From contig NZ_MKIM01000028.1 in NCBI RefSeq assembly GCF_001939045.1, forward strand, positions 709,132 to 773,131: a stretch of DNA of 64,000 nt, written 5' to 3'. The position numbers and the translations under genes are program-made. How positions within the stretch are numbered: the first letter of the stretch is position 1; each line of letters starts with the position of its first letter. Below are positions 6,878 to 17,725 of this stretch, piece by piece. This stretch comes from Rhizobium oryziradicis. Lineage in GTDB: Bacteria; Pseudomonadota; Alphaproteobacteria; Rhizobiales; Rhizobiaceae. Below the pieces are notes generated by a model, which saw only the letters and a list, made by a program, of their open reading frames with translations, had not been told where the DNA came from and searched no databases.

Positions 6878-9658
6878 TTAAACCTCATCGGCAGGCGGTG
6901 TCTCATCAACAACAACGCCGGGCTCAACAACCACCTCGAGCTCGTCTTCGTCACCTTCCGGCTCACTGATCCGCTCAACCGACACGACTTTCTCGTCCTT
7001 GGCGGTGTTGAAGATCGTCACGCCCTTGGTGGCGCGGCTGGCGATACGAATTCCATCCACCGGCACCCGGATCAGCTGGCCCTTATCCGAAACAAGCATG
7101 ATCTGATCCTTGTCTTCCACGGGGAAGGCAGCGACCAATTGGCCAATTTCGGCGGTTTTTGACGTATCCGTGGCACGAATGCCCTTACCGCCACGACCAG
7201 ACGTGCGGAAATCGTAAGATGAAGACCGCTTGCCGATACCGCGCTCGGAAATCGTCAACACGAACTGCTCGCGCGCCTTCAATTCCTGATAGCGCTCTTC
7301 CGACAGGTCGCCGACTTCACCAACCTCTTCGCCCACCAGCGCAATATCATCTTCATCAATGCCGCTGGCACGACGCTCAGAGGCAGACCTCTTGAGGTAA
7401 GCCGCGCGCTCCCAAGGCTCCGCATTCACATGCCCAACAATGGTCATCGAGATAATACGGTCGCCCGGTTGCAAAGTCACGCCGCGAACGCCAACCGAGT
7501 TACGGCCAGCAAAGACGCGCACTTCATCAACCGGGAAGCGGATCGCCTGGCCAAGCGCTGTGGTCAGCAACACATCATCATCAACCGTGCAGGTCTCAAC
7601 GGAGAGAATTTCATCACCCTCTTCATCGAGTTTCATTGCAATCTTGCCATTACGATTGACCTGCACAAAATCCGACAGCTTGTTACGACGCACCGTTCCA
7701 CGTGTCGTGGAGAACATCACATCGAGGTTTTCCCAGCTTGCCTCATCCTCAGGCAGCGGCATGATGGTGGTAATGCGTTCACCCGCCTCAAGCGGCAACA
7801 TATTGATCAACGCCTTGCCGCGAGATTGCGGCGTGCCGATTGGCAGGCGCCAGACCTTCTCCTTATAGACAATACCACGCGACGAGAAGAACAGCACCGG
7901 TGTGTGGGTGTTGGCAACAAATAGCCGGGTAACGAAATCCTCATCCCGCGTTGCCATGCCCGAACGGCCTTTGCCACCGCGACGCTGGGCGCGATAAGTC
8001 GTCAAAGGAACGCGCTTGATATAACCCAGATGGGAAACAGTGACGACCATGTCTTCGCGGGCGATGAGATCCTCATCGTCCATGTCCGGGCCGCCTTCCA
8101 TGATCTGGCTGCGGCGCGGGGTGCCAAACTCATCACGAACGGCAATCATCTCAGCCTTGACGATATCCTGAATGCGCTTACGCGACGACAAAATATCAAG
8201 GTAATCAGAGATTTCCGCGCCGATCTTGTTCAGTTCTTCGTCAATTTCGTCGCGACCCAGAGCCGTCAAACGGGCAAGACGAAGCTCCAAAATAGCACGG
8301 GCCTGCTCCTCGGACAGGTTGTACGTATAATCTTCATTGATGCGATGACGTGGATCATCAATCAATTTGATCAAGCTATCGACATCGGACGCAGGCCAAC
8401 GACGTTCCATCAACTGTTCACGCGCTGTCTGCGGATCAGGAGCATTGCGGATAAGCCTGATGACTTCATCAATATTGGCAACCGCAATCGCTAGGCCAAC
8501 CAGCACATGCGCGCGGTCACGCACCTTGCGCAACAGATACTTTGTTCTCCGGCTAACAACCTCCTCGCGGAAGTTGACGAAGGCACGCAGCATGTCCAGC
8601 AGCGCCAGTTGTTCTGGCTTGCCACCGTTCAACGCCACCATGTTGCAGCCAAACGAGGTCTGCAGCGGCGTATAACGATAAAGCTGATTCAGGATAACAT
8701 CGGCATTGGCATCACGCTTGAGCTCGATCACCACGCGATAACCCTGACGGTCTGACTCGTCGCGCAAATCGGAAATGCCTTCGATGCGCTTGTCGCGCAC
8801 CAATTCGGCCATTTTCTCGATCATCGTCGACTTGTTCACCTGATAGGGAATTTCGGTGATGATAATCTGCTCACGGTCGCCGCGCATAGGCTCAACGCGA
8901 GCAACGCCGCGCATGATCACAGAGCCGCGCCCGGTTTCATACGCCTGCTTGATGCCACTGCGGCCAAGGATCAACGCACCGGTTGGGAAATCTGGTCCAG
9001 GAATAATCTGCATCAATTCCGGCAATTCGATAGCCGGATTATCCATCAACGCAACGCAGCCGTCGATGACTTCGCTGAGATTATGTGGCGGAATATTGGT
9101 CGCCATGCCAACAGCAATGCCGCCGGCACCATTGACGAGGAGATTTGGAAACTTCGCGGGCACAACGACAGGCTCGGAAAGAGTGCCGTCATAATTGTCG
9201 CGAAAATCAACCGTTTCCTTGTCCAGATCATCCAAAAGCGAATGAGCCGCCTTCTGCAATCGGCACTCGGTGTAACGTTCAGCCGCTGGCGGGTCACCAT
9301 CGACAGAGCCGAAATTGCCCTGCCCGTCAATCAGCGGCAGACGCAAGGACCAGTCCTGCGCCATACGCGCCAGCGCATCGTAAATCGCCATATTGCCGTG
9401 CGGATGGTATTTACCCATCACGTCGCCGGTAACACGAGCACATTTGACGTATTTTTTATTCCAATCGATACCAAGCTCGGACATGCCGAAAAGAATGCGG
9501 CGATGGACGGGCTTCAATCCGTCTCTCACGTCGGGCAGCGCACGGCTCACGATCACGCTCATGGCGTAATCGAGGTAGGACCGCTGCATCTCCGTCATAA
9601 TCGAGATGGGTTCGATATCGGACGGCATTTTACCGCCGGGGGTGGTTTGTTCAGTCAA
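6878..9658 (-). CDS. gyrA: DNA gyrase subunit A
   Basis: A 926-residue subunit of the type II topoisomerase that introduces negative supercoils. It contains the winged-helix and tower regions with catalytic Tyr in RYTECRL, the GyrA box YRAQRRGGKGRSG that starts the C-terminal wrapping domain, and an acidic C-terminal tail. The start is probably TTG at 9658, because TEQTTPGG is conserved in relatives; ATG 9628 is the alternative. The quinolone-determining region reads HPHGNMAIYDAL, so Asn89 and Met90 take the places of E. coli Asp82 and Ser83, while Asp94 (E. coli Asp87) is kept. Confidence 0.97.
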   Translation of the reverse strand: MTEQTTPGGKMPSDIEPISIMTEMQRSYLDYAMSVIVSRALPDVRDGLKPVHRRILFGMSELGIDWNKKYVKCARVTGDVMGKYHPHGNMAIYDALARMAQDWSLRLPLIDGQGNFGSVDGDPPAAERYTECRLQKAAHSLLDDLDKETVDFRDNYDGTLSEPVVVPAKFPNLLVNGAGGIAVGMATNIPPHNLSEVIDGCVALMDNPAIELPELMQIIPGPDFPTGALILGRSGIKQAYETGRGSVIMRGVARVEPMRGDREQIIITEIPYQVNKSTMIEKMAELVRDKRIEGISDLRDESDRQGYRVVIELKRDANADVILNQLYRYTPLQTSFGCNMVALNGGKPEQLALLDMLRAFVNFREEVVSRRTKYLLRKVRDRAHVLVGLAIAVANIDEVIRLIRNAPDPQTAREQLMERRWPASDVDSLIKLIDDPRHRINEDYTYNLSEEQARAILELRLARLTALGRDEIDEELNKIGAEISDYLDILSSRKRIQDIVKAEMIAVRDEFGTPRRSQIMEGGPDMDDEDLIAREDMVVTVSHLGYIKRVPLTTYRAQRRGGKGRSGMATRDEDFVTRLFVANTHTPVLFFSSRGIVYKEKVWRLPIGTPQSRGKALINMLPLEAGERITTIMPLPEDEASWENLDVMFSTTRGTVRRNKLSDFVQVNRNGKIAMKLDEEGDEILSVETCTVDDDVLLTTALGQAIRFPVDEVRVFAGRNSVGVRGVTLQPGDRIISMTIVGHVNAEPWERAAYLKRSASERRASGIDEDDIALVGEEVGEVGDLSEERYQELKAREQFVLTISERGIGKRSSSYDFRTSGRGGKGIRATDTSKTAEIGQLVAAFPVEDKDQIMLVSDKGQLIRVPVDGIRIASRATKGVTIFNTAKDEKVVSVERISEPEGDEDELEVVVEPGVVVDETPPADEV

Positions 9659-9843
9659 AACGGGTCACGCCTGTTAGAATCACTCGGCTTTTTATAGCGG
9701 AAAGCCCCTTCCCGCGCCATTTTTCTCAATGGTTTTGAACAGGCTTTTGCGGCTATGACAAGGCAATTCTTAAGCCTCGTCGCGCTATCTTGCCAAATGG
9801 GCTATATCGCAGTCTAAATGAATGTTCAAAAAGGAGAAAATCC

Positions 9844-10473
9844 ATGGCCACCACAGAAATTCTCCTCAATGCTTTTACCACGCTGCTGGTGACGCTCGAC
9901 CCACCGGGCCTGGCACCGCTGTTTTTGGGGCTTACCCGCGGCATGACACGCCAGCAGCGCAAACAGGTTGCCTTGCGCGGTTCCTTGATTGCGCTTTGTA
10001 TTCTCTCAGTGTTTGCCATCTTTGGAGCCAGCATTCTTGGCGCGTTGGGAATTTCGATTGGCGCATTCCGCATCGCAGGCGGCCTGATGCTGTTTGCCAT
10101 CGCTTTTGAAATGATCTTCGAGAAACGGCAGGAACGTAAAGAAAAAACATCTGAAGATGCCATCACCCGCGATCACATGCAAAATATAGCCGCTTTCCCA
10201 CTCGCCCTGCCGCTGATTGCGGGCCCCGGTGCCATTTCGGCAACCATTCTGCTCGCAGGTGCCCTTCCGGGACCAGTCGAACGGTTGGGGCTTCTCGCTG
10301 TGATCGCTCTCAGCGTCAGCGTGGTGCTCATGGCAATGATTATTGCCGACCGCCTGGACCGTTTTTTAGGGGTGACGGGCCGCGCCATCCTGACACGGCT
10401 GCTGGGGGTCATTCTGGCCGCCCTGTCCGTGCAATTTGTACTGGACGGCATCAAGGCGACGTTTCAGCTATAA
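9844..10473 (+). CDS. MarC family integral membrane protein
   Basis: A 209-residue inner-membrane protein of the MarC/UPF0056 family, with about six hydrophobic segments. The first carries the family's LLVTLDPPGLAPLFLGLTRG, and a central one carries FPLALPLIAGPGAISATILL. The start at MATTEIL is fixed by AAGGAGAA at 9831-9838; the longer start lacks a ribosome site. The molecular function of the family is not established, and the link to multiple antibiotic resistance suggested by the name has not held up. It stands alone, divergent from gyrA. Confidence 0.9.
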   Translation: MATTEILLNAFTTLLVTLDPPGLAPLFLGLTRGMTRQQRKQVALRGSLIALCILSVFAIFGASILGALGISIGAFRIAGGLMLFAIAFEMIFEKRQERKEKTSEDAITRDHMQNIAAFPLALPLIAGPGAISATILLAGALPGPVERLGLLAVIALSVSVVLMAMIIADRLDRFLGVTGRAILTRLLGVILAALSVQFVLDGIKATFQL

Positions 10474-10512
10474 AGCCGACAGCCGTGGCGAGAAAGGTAG
10501 CGGACGCCAGCA

Positions 10513-10541
10513 ATATCCAGACATTGATACTGTCTGGATAT
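10513..10541. terminator. Perfect 11-bp hairpin between convergent genes
   Basis: ATATCCAGACA and TGTCTGGATAT form a perfect 11-bp stem with a 7-nt loop between marC and the RDD-like gene. On the plus strand it is followed by AAAAGGTTTTT, so the T-run is displaced; it may still end marC transcription. Confidence 0.45.
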
Positions 10542-10554
10542 AAAAGGTTTTTCA

Positions 10555-10806
10555 TCACCTCGCGCGCAATATCCATTTCCAGATCGTGCCACCGAAAAAT
10601 CGATTGAACACGACAAAATACACCACGACCAACGCAAACATGATGAAGGCGGGCAAACCGTTCAGCTGAAAACCGTCAGGCGTTAGACCGCCGCTCAGAT
10701 AGCCCACGATATAGCCCAAAACAAAGAATGACGTGAACAAGTCTAGAATAAAGGCCAGAATAATGCGCCAGTTAGCCGGCCTAGCTCTGATTTCGTTTTC
10801 TGACAT
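10555..10806 (-). CDS. Small RDD-like membrane protein
   Basis: An 83-residue protein with two hydrophobic segments, at about 15-38 and 51-70. It ends FNRFFGGTIWKWILRAR, which resembles the G-x-T-x-x-K core of RDD-domain membrane proteins. It is shorter than usual RDD proteins (about 130 residues or more), so it may be a minimal member. The function is unknown. It lies downstream of ssb on the same strand, separated by 49 bp, and could be co-transcribed with it. Confidence 0.65.
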   Translation of the reverse strand: MSENEIRARPANWRIILAFILDLFTSFFVLGYIVGYLSGGLTPDGFQLNGLPAFIMFALVVVYFVVFNRFFGGTIWKWILRAR

Positions 10807-10855
10807 TTCAGCTCAATCTCCGTGCAACGACGCTATTTTTCAATAAACCATTTTA

Positions 10856-11383
10856 TCAAAACGGAATATCATCATCCAGATCGCGCGAGAAGCCGCCGGA
10901 AGGTGCGCTGGCACCCCGACCGGACGATGCGCCGCCACTGCGGCTTGGCGCCGAAGGTGCGGAACCATAATCGTCATAACCACCGCCGCCGCCAAAGTCA
11001 TTACCGCCACGGCTTGCGCCGCCGCCTTCGCCGCGACCACCCAGCATGGTCAGTGTCGAATTGAAGCCTTGCAGTACGATTTCCGTGGAATAGCGGTCGT
11101 TGCCGGTCTGGTCCTGCCATTTGCGCGTCTGGAGTTGACCCTCAATATAAACGGTCGCGCCCTTTTTGAGATATTGCTCGGCAACTTTGCAGAGCCCCTC
11201 ATTGAAAATCACCACGCTATGCCACTCGGTCTTTTCCTTACGCTCACCGCTGTTGCGGTCGCGCCAGGTCTCGGATGTGGCAATACGCAGGTTTGCAATC
11301 GGCCTGCCGTCCTGTGTGCGGCGAATTTCAGGATCTGCCCCGAGATTGCCGATCAGAATAACCTTGTTGACGCTTCCAGCCAT
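10856..11383 (-). CDS. ssb: Single-stranded DNA-binding protein
   Basis: A 175-residue SSB. The N-terminal OB fold (about 1-110) contains [17 protein letters not shown] and [12 protein letters not shown] Gly-rich linker follows, and the C-terminus is the acidic DLDDDIPF tip that recruits replication and repair proteins. ATG 11383 is preferred over GTG 11392 because AGGTGAG sits just upstream. It is divergent from uvrA, with a LexA-type operator in the spacer, so it may be damage-inducible as in related bacteria. Confidence 0.96.
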   Translation of the reverse strand: MAGSVNKVILIGNLGADPEIRRTQDGRPIANLRIATSETWRDRNSGERKEKTEWHSVVIFNEGLCKVAEQYLKKGATVYIEGQLQTRKWQDQTGNDRYSTEIVLQGFNSTLTMLGGRGEGGGASRGGNDFGGGGGYDDYGSAPSAPSRSGGASSGRGASAPSGGFSRDLDDDIPF

Positions 11384-11497
11384 GATACTCACCTAACTGC
11401 CGCCACGGGGCGACTTACAAAACCTAATCAAAGTTAACCTTACCCCATACAGCCCCAACAATGGCAGGGCGAAGGAATGTAATCCACAACGAAAAAT

Positions 11498-11512
11498 GTT
11501 CTTTCTTTGTTC
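11498..11512. promoter_or_regulatory. LexA (SOS) operator between ssb and uvrA
   Basis: GTTC-TTTCTTT-GTTC is an exact match to the alphaproteobacterial LexA consensus GTTC-N7-GTTC. It lies 136 bp before uvrA and 115 bp before ssb in their shared divergent promoter region. Both genes belong to the SOS regulon in other members of this class. Confidence 0.8.
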
Positions 11513-11647
11513 TAAATAATCTCTATGATCGTGTCAAGTGAATCAAAAACGGTCCATAATGACGCCGCCTGTCTCGACAGAACGTCATTGTGATCTACAT
11601 AAGGGCAGCAGTCTTCCCGCTGGCTCCCTCCCAAGTCGAGTTTTGTT

Positions 11648-14569
11648 ATGAGCGAATTGAAAACGATTTCCATCCGCGGCGCGCGCGAACACAACCTCAA
11701 GGGCGTTGACCTTGATTTGCCTCGCAACAGCCTGATCGTTATGACAGGCCTGTCCGGCTCCGGCAAATCGTCGCTCGCATTCGACACGATATACGCGGAG
11801 GGGCAGCGGCGCTATGTGGAAAGCCTCTCGGCCTACGCTCGCCAGTTTCTGGAAATGATGCAAAAGCCCGATGTGGATTTGATCGAGGGCCTGTCACCGG
11901 CCATTTCCATCGAGCAGAAAACCACGTCACGCAATCCGCGCTCGACAGTCGGCACAGTCACCGAAATTTATGACTACATGCGCTTGCTGTTTGCGCGCGT
12001 GGGCGTGCCTTATTCACCAGCCACAGGCCTGCCGATTGAGAGCCAGACAGTGAGCCAGATGGTGGATCGCGTTTTGGCCTTGGAAGAAGGTACTCGGCTT
12101 TATGTGCTGGCACCGATGATCCGTGGCCGCAAAGGTGAGTACAAAAAAGAACTCACCGAATTGATGAAAAAGGGCTTTCAGCGCGTCAAGATTGATGGCC
12201 AGTTTTATGAAATTGCCGAGGCTCCGGCTTTGGACAAAAAATACAAGCATGACATTGATGTTGTGGTGGACCGCGTGGTGGTGCGGCCCGATATGGCCGC
12301 GCGTCTGGCCGACAGTCTTGAGACCTGCCTTCGACTGGCAGATGGTCTGGCTGTGGCCGAATTCGCCGACAAACCATTACCGCCCGAAGAAACGGCGGCA
12401 GGTGGCTCCGCCAACAAATCGCTGAATGAAACCCATGAACGTGTTTTGTTTTCAGAAAAATTCGCCTGCCCGGTTTCTGGTTTTACCATTTCGGAAATCG
12501 AGCCTCGCCTGTTTTCGTTCAACAATCCTTTCGGTGCCTGCCCGTCTTGCGACGGACTGGGTTTTCAGCAGAAAATTGACGAATCCCTGATCATCCCGGA
12601 AGTCGACAAGCGTTTGAAAGAAGGCGCGATTGCCCCTTGGGCCAAGTCAACCTCCCCCTATTATGAGCAAACGCTGGAAGGACTTGGCAAGGTCTATAAC
12701 TTCAAGCTTTCCAGCAAGTGGTCGGATTTGAGCGCAAGCGCGCAGAAAGTCATTCTGCACGGCACAGACGAAAAAATTACCTTCACCTATGCCGACGGCG
12801 AAAAATCTTACACAACAACCAAGACGTTCGAAGGCATCATACCCAATCTGGAGCGGCGCTGGAAGGAAACAGACAGCGCTTGGGCGCGCGAAGAGATTGA
12901 GCGGTATATGGCGGCGGCCCCCTGCCCGGCGTGCCATGGATTTCGCTTGAAGCCTGAGGCTTTGGCCGTCAAGATCAATGGTCTGCACATCGGTCAGGTG
13001 ACTGAAATGTCCATCCGCGTGGCTGGGAGCTGGTTTGAAGCTTTGCCTGCTTTGCTGAGCGACAAGCAAAATGAAATTGCTCAGCGGATTTTGAAAGAAA
13101 TTCGAGAGCGTCTGACCTTCCTCAATGACGTAGGGCTTGATTATTTGAGCCTGTCGCGCAATTCCGGCACCCTATCGGGTGGTGAAAGCCAGCGAATCCG
13201 CCTTGCATCGCAAATCGGTTCCGGTTTGACGGGCGTTCTTTACGTGCTGGATGAACCTTCCATCGGCCTGCACCAACGCGACAATGCCCGCCTTTTGGAG
13301 ACGCTCAAGCATCTGCGCGACATTGGCAATACCGTGATCGTGGTCGAGCATGACGAAGATGCCATTCTGGCCGCTGATTACGTCGTCGATATCGGGCCGG
13401 CTGCCGGTATTCATGGTGGCGAGGTGATCGCCAAAGGAACGCCTCAGGACATTATGGCGCATCCCAAGTCGCTCACCGGCAAATATCTGACCGGCGAACT
13501 CGGTGTGCATGTGCCCAACAGCCGACGCAAGCCCAAAAAAGGCCAACAGATTAAGGTGGTAGGCGCACGTGGCAATAACCTGAAAAACGTCACCGCCGCC
13601 ATTCCGCTTGGCGTGTTCACAGCCGTCACGGGCGTATCTGGCGGGGGTAAATCCACCTTCCTGATCGAAACACTGTATAAGTCTGCAGCCCGCCGGGTGA
13701 TGGGGGCGCGTGAAAACCCTGCAGAACATGACCGCATCGAAGGCCTGGAATTTGTGGACAAGGTGATTGATATCGACCAATCACCGATTGGCCGCACGCC
13801 GCGCTCCAATCCTGCCACCTATACCGGTGCCTTCACGCCGATCCGTGATTGGTTCTCTGGCCTGCCGGAGGCGAAAGCGCGGGGCTATCAGCCAGGACGT
13901 TTCTCATTCAACGTCAAGGGTGGGCGGTGCGAGGCGTGTCAGGGCGATGGCGTTATCAAGATCGAGATGCACTTTCTGCCGGATGTCTATGTGACCTGCG
14001 ATGTGTGCCACGGCAAACGCTATAACCGCGAAACACTGGATGTCACCTTCAAGGGCAAATCCATTGCTGACGTGCTGGATATGACCGTGGAAGAAGGCGT
14101 TGCCTTCTTTGATGCCGTTCCGGCTGTGCGGGATAAATTGAAGGGCCTTTTCGATGTGGGGCTTGGCTATATCAAGGTGGGCCAGCAGGCCAATACGCTC
14201 TCGGGTGGTGAAGCCCAGCGCGTGAAACTGGCCAAAGAGCTTTCGAAAAAATCGACCGGCCGCACCCTCTATATTCTCGATGAACCAACCACCGGCCTGC
14301 ATTTCCACGACGTCGCAAAACTGTTGGAAATGTTACAGGAACTGGTCAATCAGGGCAATTCCGTGGTGGTTATCGAGCACAATCTCGAAGTCATCAAGAC
14401 AGCGGATTACATCATCGATTTTGGCCCCGAAGGCGGTGACGGCGGCGGGCAGATCGTGGCCCAAGGCACGCCGGAGGAGATTGTGAAAATCGATGCATCT
14501 TATACCGGCCACTTCCTTAAAGAGCTGCTTGAGCGCCGTCCGATGAAGAAGACCGAAGCTGCGGAATAA
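11648..14569 (+). CDS. uvrA: UvrABC system protein A (excision nuclease ATPase)
   Basis: A 973-residue damage-sensing ATPase with two ABC modules. The first Walker A is [12 protein letters not shown] and the second [12 protein letters not shown]; signature motifs are [12 protein letters not shown] and [12 protein letters not shown]. The C-terminal zinc module is intact (CEAC at about residue 759 and CDVC about 22 residues later). The N-terminal zinc module is not: it reads C274-P-V-S277 and then CPSC, so one of the four usual cysteines is Ser. The gene lies next to a LexA box and within 11 kb of uvrB. Confidence 0.97.
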   Translation: MSELKTISIRGAREHNLKGVDLDLPRNSLIVMTGLSGSGKSSLAFDTIYAEGQRRYVESLSAYARQFLEMMQKPDVDLIEGLSPAISIEQKTTSRNPRSTVGTVTEIYDYMRLLFARVGVPYSPATGLPIESQTVSQMVDRVLALEEGTRLYVLAPMIRGRKGEYKKELTELMKKGFQRVKIDGQFYEIAEAPALDKKYKHDIDVVVDRVVVRPDMAARLADSLETCLRLADGLAVAEFADKPLPPEETAAGGSANKSLNETHERVLFSEKFACPVSGFTISEIEPRLFSFNNPFGACPSCDGLGFQQKIDESLIIPEVDKRLKEGAIAPWAKSTSPYYEQTLEGLGKVYNFKLSSKWSDLSASAQKVILHGTDEKITFTYADGEKSYTTTKTFEGIIPNLERRWKETDSAWAREEIERYMAAAPCPACHGFRLKPEALAVKINGLHIGQVTEMSIRVAGSWFEALPALLSDKQNEIAQRILKEIRERLTFLNDVGLDYLSLSRNSGTLSGGESQRIRLASQIGSGLTGVLYVLDEPSIGLHQRDNARLLETLKHLRDIGNTVIVVEHDEDAILAADYVVDIGPAAGIHGGEVIAKGTPQDIMAHPKSLTGKYLTGELGVHVPNSRRKPKKGQQIKVVGARGNNLKNVTAAIPLGVFTAVTGVSGGGKSTFLIETLYKSAARRVMGARENPAEHDRIEGLEFVDKVIDIDQSPIGRTPRSNPATYTGAFTPIRDWFSGLPEAKARGYQPGRFSFNVKGGRCEACQGDGVIKIEMHFLPDVYVTCDVCHGKRYNRETLDVTFKGKSIADVLDMTVEEGVAFFDAVPAVRDKLKGLFDVGLGYIKVGQQANTLSGGEAQRVKLAKELSKKSTGRTLYILDEPTTGLHFHDVAKLLEMLQELVNQGNSVVVIEHNLEVIKTADYIIDFGPEGGDGGGQIVAQGTPEEIVKIDASYTGHFLKELLERRPMKKTEAAE

Positions 14570-14713
14570 AGCGTGGACTGTAAAGTGTGAGAGCCGCTTA
14601 TGGGTGATCACCGTGAGGACGGTCAAACATGTATAACCGTGCCGCCATTCGTGGTCGGCACTCTTCCCTGTGCATCATTTGAGTGGGGCTGGATGTGAGA
14701 AGGGCTAACAACC

Positions 14714-15517
14714 ATGAGCGCTGGTAAAATACGAACAGGAATTGGCGGCTGGACCTTTGAGCCATGGGAAGGCAAGTTTTACCCGGAGAAACTGGCGAAG
14801 AAGCGGCAGCTGGAATATGCCAGTCGCCAGCTCACGGCGATAGAAGTCAACGGTACCTATTACTCCAGTCAGAAGCCCGCGACCTTTGCGAAATGGGCCT
14901 CTGAAGTGCCCAAGGATTTTGTGTTTTCCTTGAAGGCCAGTCGCTATTGCACCAACCGTAAGGTGCTGGCCGAGGCTGGACCTTCGATCGAAAAGTTTCT
15001 GGGCCAGGGCATTGCCGAGCTTGGACCCCATCTTGGGCCGATTCTCTGGCAATTCATGGGGACCAAGAAATTTGAGCCTGATGATTTCGAGGCATTTTTA
15101 GCGCAACTGCCAAAAACGCTGGATGGCCTACCCCTTCGTCATGTGGTGGAGCCGCGTCACGTCAGTTTTCAGGTGCCTGAATTTATTGACATGTTGGCCC
15201 GCCATAACATTGCAGCCGTTTGCGCCGACCATCACGATTATCCGATGTTTGCCGACGTGACAGCCGATTTTGTCTATGCACGCCTGCAAAAAGGTGAAGA
15301 CGAAACAGTGACTTGCTACCCGGAAGACCAAATCGATGATTGGGCAAAACGATTCAAGGCCTATGCGGCGGGCGATGTGCCTGAGGATTTGTCCTTGATT
15401 GCCAGCGGGCGGAGTGCGGCGAAAGAACCGAGAGACGTTTTTGCCTTCTTTATCACCGGCGGGAAAGTGAATGCGCCGGAAGGTGCCCGAAGACTTCAAA
15501 AAGCCGTTTCCATCTGA
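14714..15517 (+). CDS. DUF72 (YecE-like) protein
   Basis: A 267-residue protein of the DUF72 family, which has a TIM-barrel-like fold and no assigned reaction. It begins KIRTGIGGWTFEPWEGKFYP and contains IEVNGTYYSSQKPATFAKWA, FSLKASRYCTNR, GPILWQFMG and RHVVEPRHVSF, all characteristic. AGAAGGG precedes the ATG. It follows uvrA by about 145 bp on the same strand, but the link may be only positional. Its last 22 bp overlap the convergent 3' end of the NAD(P)HX repair gene. Confidence 0.9.
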   Translation: MSAGKIRTGIGGWTFEPWEGKFYPEKLAKKRQLEYASRQLTAIEVNGTYYSSQKPATFAKWASEVPKDFVFSLKASRYCTNRKVLAEAGPSIEKFLGQGIAELGPHLGPILWQFMGTKKFEPDDFEAFLAQLPKTLDGLPLRHVVEPRHVSFQVPEFIDMLARHNIAAVCADHHDYPMFADVTADFVYARLQKGEDETVTCYPEDQIDDWAKRFKAYAAGDVPEDLSLIASGRSAAKEPRDVFAFFITGGKVNAPEGARRLQKAVSI

Positions 15518-16989
15518 AGCGGGCGAACGGCTGCCGCCAGATCTTCAGCCGTCAGCCCTTCGCCAACGCGCAAAGCCGCCTCGCCGTGCATATAAACACC
15601 GGCGGCTGCCGCCTCAAAAGCTGGCATGCCTTGCGCCAGCAAGCCACCAATAATGCCTGCTAAAACATCGCCTGAGCCTGCTGTTGCCAGCCATGGCGGG
15701 GCATTTTCATTGATGAAGGCACGTCCATCTGGACTGGCGATGACGGTGTCAGCCCCCTTATAGACCACAATCGCATTGGCGCGTTTGGCGGCAGCCAGCG
15801 CTTTTTGCACTTTGCCAAGCGCTGGTTCGTTGGCAAGGTCGGGAAAAAGCCGGGTAAACTCGCCCTCGTGAGGGGTCATAACCAGATGTGTTGGGGCATT
15901 CTTTGCAAAATGCTCGAACAGATCCTCGGGCTTTTCATGGAAAGAGGAAATGCCGTCCGCATCCAGCACCAGTTTGCGATCACTCAAGGCGAGCGTAAAC
16001 GCGCGCGCCTTCTCACCAACGCCAAATCCCGGACCGAGCACAAAAGCGCTCATCCGCTTGTCCTTCAAATATTCATGCAGCGCAGGCAGATCATCGACCT
16101 CTTTGACCATCACCGCCGTCGTTTGTGCAGAATTCACGCACAATGCCTCGGTGGGCGTTGCGAGTGTGACCAAGCCCACCCCCGCCTTCAATCCCGCCAT
16201 TGCAGAGAGGCGGGCAGCACCGGTCGCACTCATCGGCCCGGAGAAGACAGTCAGGTGGCCACGGGTAAATTTATAGGCCGCACCGGTTAATTTCGGCAGA
16301 GAACCACCCCAGATCCCGGGTGTGTTGATCGCAACATCGCCTCTATGGGCATCGAGAATGCGGCCGGGAATGCCGATATCGAAAACCTCAACGGTTCCAC
16401 AGAGCGCCCTTCCCGGCATCAGCAGATGGCCCGGCTTGCGCGCCATGAAGGTCACTGTGTGGCATGCCTGCATCGCCACAGGTCTTGGCTGCCCCGTCAA
16501 TCCATCCAGACCTGAGGGTAAATCGACCGCGATGACCGGCACAGACGCCGCATTGATCCGCTCAATGACCTCCACAACAGGCTGATCCAAAACTCGCCCG
16601 AGGCCTGCGCCAAACAGCGCATCAATCACCAGATCACCGGAGCACGGCCCATATTCGGCAAAAGGACGCACCTTGCCGCGATAAGCCAGAAAAGCTGCAC
16701 TGGCATCCCCTTTCAAGAGAGCCGGATCACCCAGATGAAACACATGCACGTCCACACCGGACAGGCGCAACGCCTCGGCGGCAATGTAGCCGTCGCCACC
16801 GTTATTGCCGGGTCCGCACAGCACCGCCATTCGCACAGCTTCGGGAAAAAGCCGCAGTGCGGCAGCACACACAGCCTGCCCCGCCTTTTGCATAAGCCCA
16901 AAACTGTCAATGCCAGAACGCGCGGCATCTCTGTCCACGGCTGCCATGGCCGCAGGGGTAATCAAATGATAAAATGAGCGCTGTTTCAT
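15496..16989 (-). CDS. nnrD: Bifunctional NAD(P)HX epimerase/dehydratase
   Basis: A 497-residue fusion that repairs hydrated NADH and NADPH. The N-terminal YjeF-type epimerase (about 1-215) carries CGPGNNGGDGYIAAEAL and VIAVDLPSGLDG. The C-terminal ribokinase-like ADP-dependent dehydratase (about 225-490) carries VLGPGFGVG, VMTPHEGEFTRL and LATAGSGDVLAGIIGG. The start at MKQRSFYHLITP gives the usual N-terminus. Such fusions are often named nnr, and both activities are expected here. No signal sequence is present. Confidence 0.93.
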   Translation of the reverse strand: MKQRSFYHLITPAAMAAVDRDAARSGIDSFGLMQKAGQAVCAAALRLFPEAVRMAVLCGPGNNGGDGYIAAEALRLSGVDVHVFHLGDPALLKGDASAAFLAYRGKVRPFAEYGPCSGDLVIDALFGAGLGRVLDQPVVEVIERINAASVPVIAVDLPSGLDGLTGQPRPVAMQACHTVTFMARKPGHLLMPGRALCGTVEVFDIGIPGRILDAHRGDVAINTPGIWGGSLPKLTGAAYKFTRGHLTVFSGPMSATGAARLSAMAGLKAGVGLVTLATPTEALCVNSAQTTAVMVKEVDDLPALHEYLKDKRMSAFVLGPGFGVGEKARAFTLALSDRKLVLDADGISSFHEKPEDLFEHFAKNAPTHLVMTPHEGEFTRLFPDLANEPALGKVQKALAAAKRANAIVVYKGADTVIASPDGRAFINENAPPWLATAGSGDVLAGIIGGLLAQGMPAFEAAAAGVYMHGEAALRVGEGLTAEDLAAAVRPLQMETAF

Positions 16990-17055
16990 GCCCCCATTAG
17001 AGGGCAAAGCAACGATGCAAAGCAAGTCTTAAAAAAAGCGGCAAAAAGATCAAAA

Positions 17056-17113
17056 TTTATGCATTTGCATTTTTAATGCGCTATTTATTGTGCATTATTT
17101 TTGCGCATCCTGC
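17056..17113 (+). promoter_or_regulatory. Possible NtrC-type upstream activating region of glnBA
   Basis: This AT-rich stretch holds ATGCGC-N8-GTGCAT (17076-17095) and a TGCGCAT half-site (17102-17108), about 150-200 bp upstream of a sigma-54 promoter. The half-sites resemble NtrC sites (TGCAC...GTGCA), but the spacing differs by one base, so this is tentative. Confidence 0.3.
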
Positions 17114-17239
17114 TTCCTGCGCGAAAAGATCGATCTTTTTAATAGTCACACATTTTAGAGACTTACCTCTGGTGTTTTGCCGTGCTTTAGGCAAGACTGT
17201 GCCTGCAATGCGCGTGGTTTTCTGTTTTCTTCGCAATAA

Positions 17240-17664
<425 letters not shown>

Positions 17665-17665
<1 letters not shown>

Positions 17666-17695
17666 CGGCGGCTGGGCACAGGGAGGCCCCGCCGT
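17665..17695 (+). other. Hairpin between glnB and glnA
   Basis: ACGGCGG / CCGCCGT makes a 7-bp stem overlapping the last base of the glnB stop. There is no T-run, so it may adjust the relative levels of the two messages rather than end transcription. Confidence 0.4.
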
Positions 17696-17725
17696 AAATC
17701 GTCATCCAATTGAGGACTATAATAA

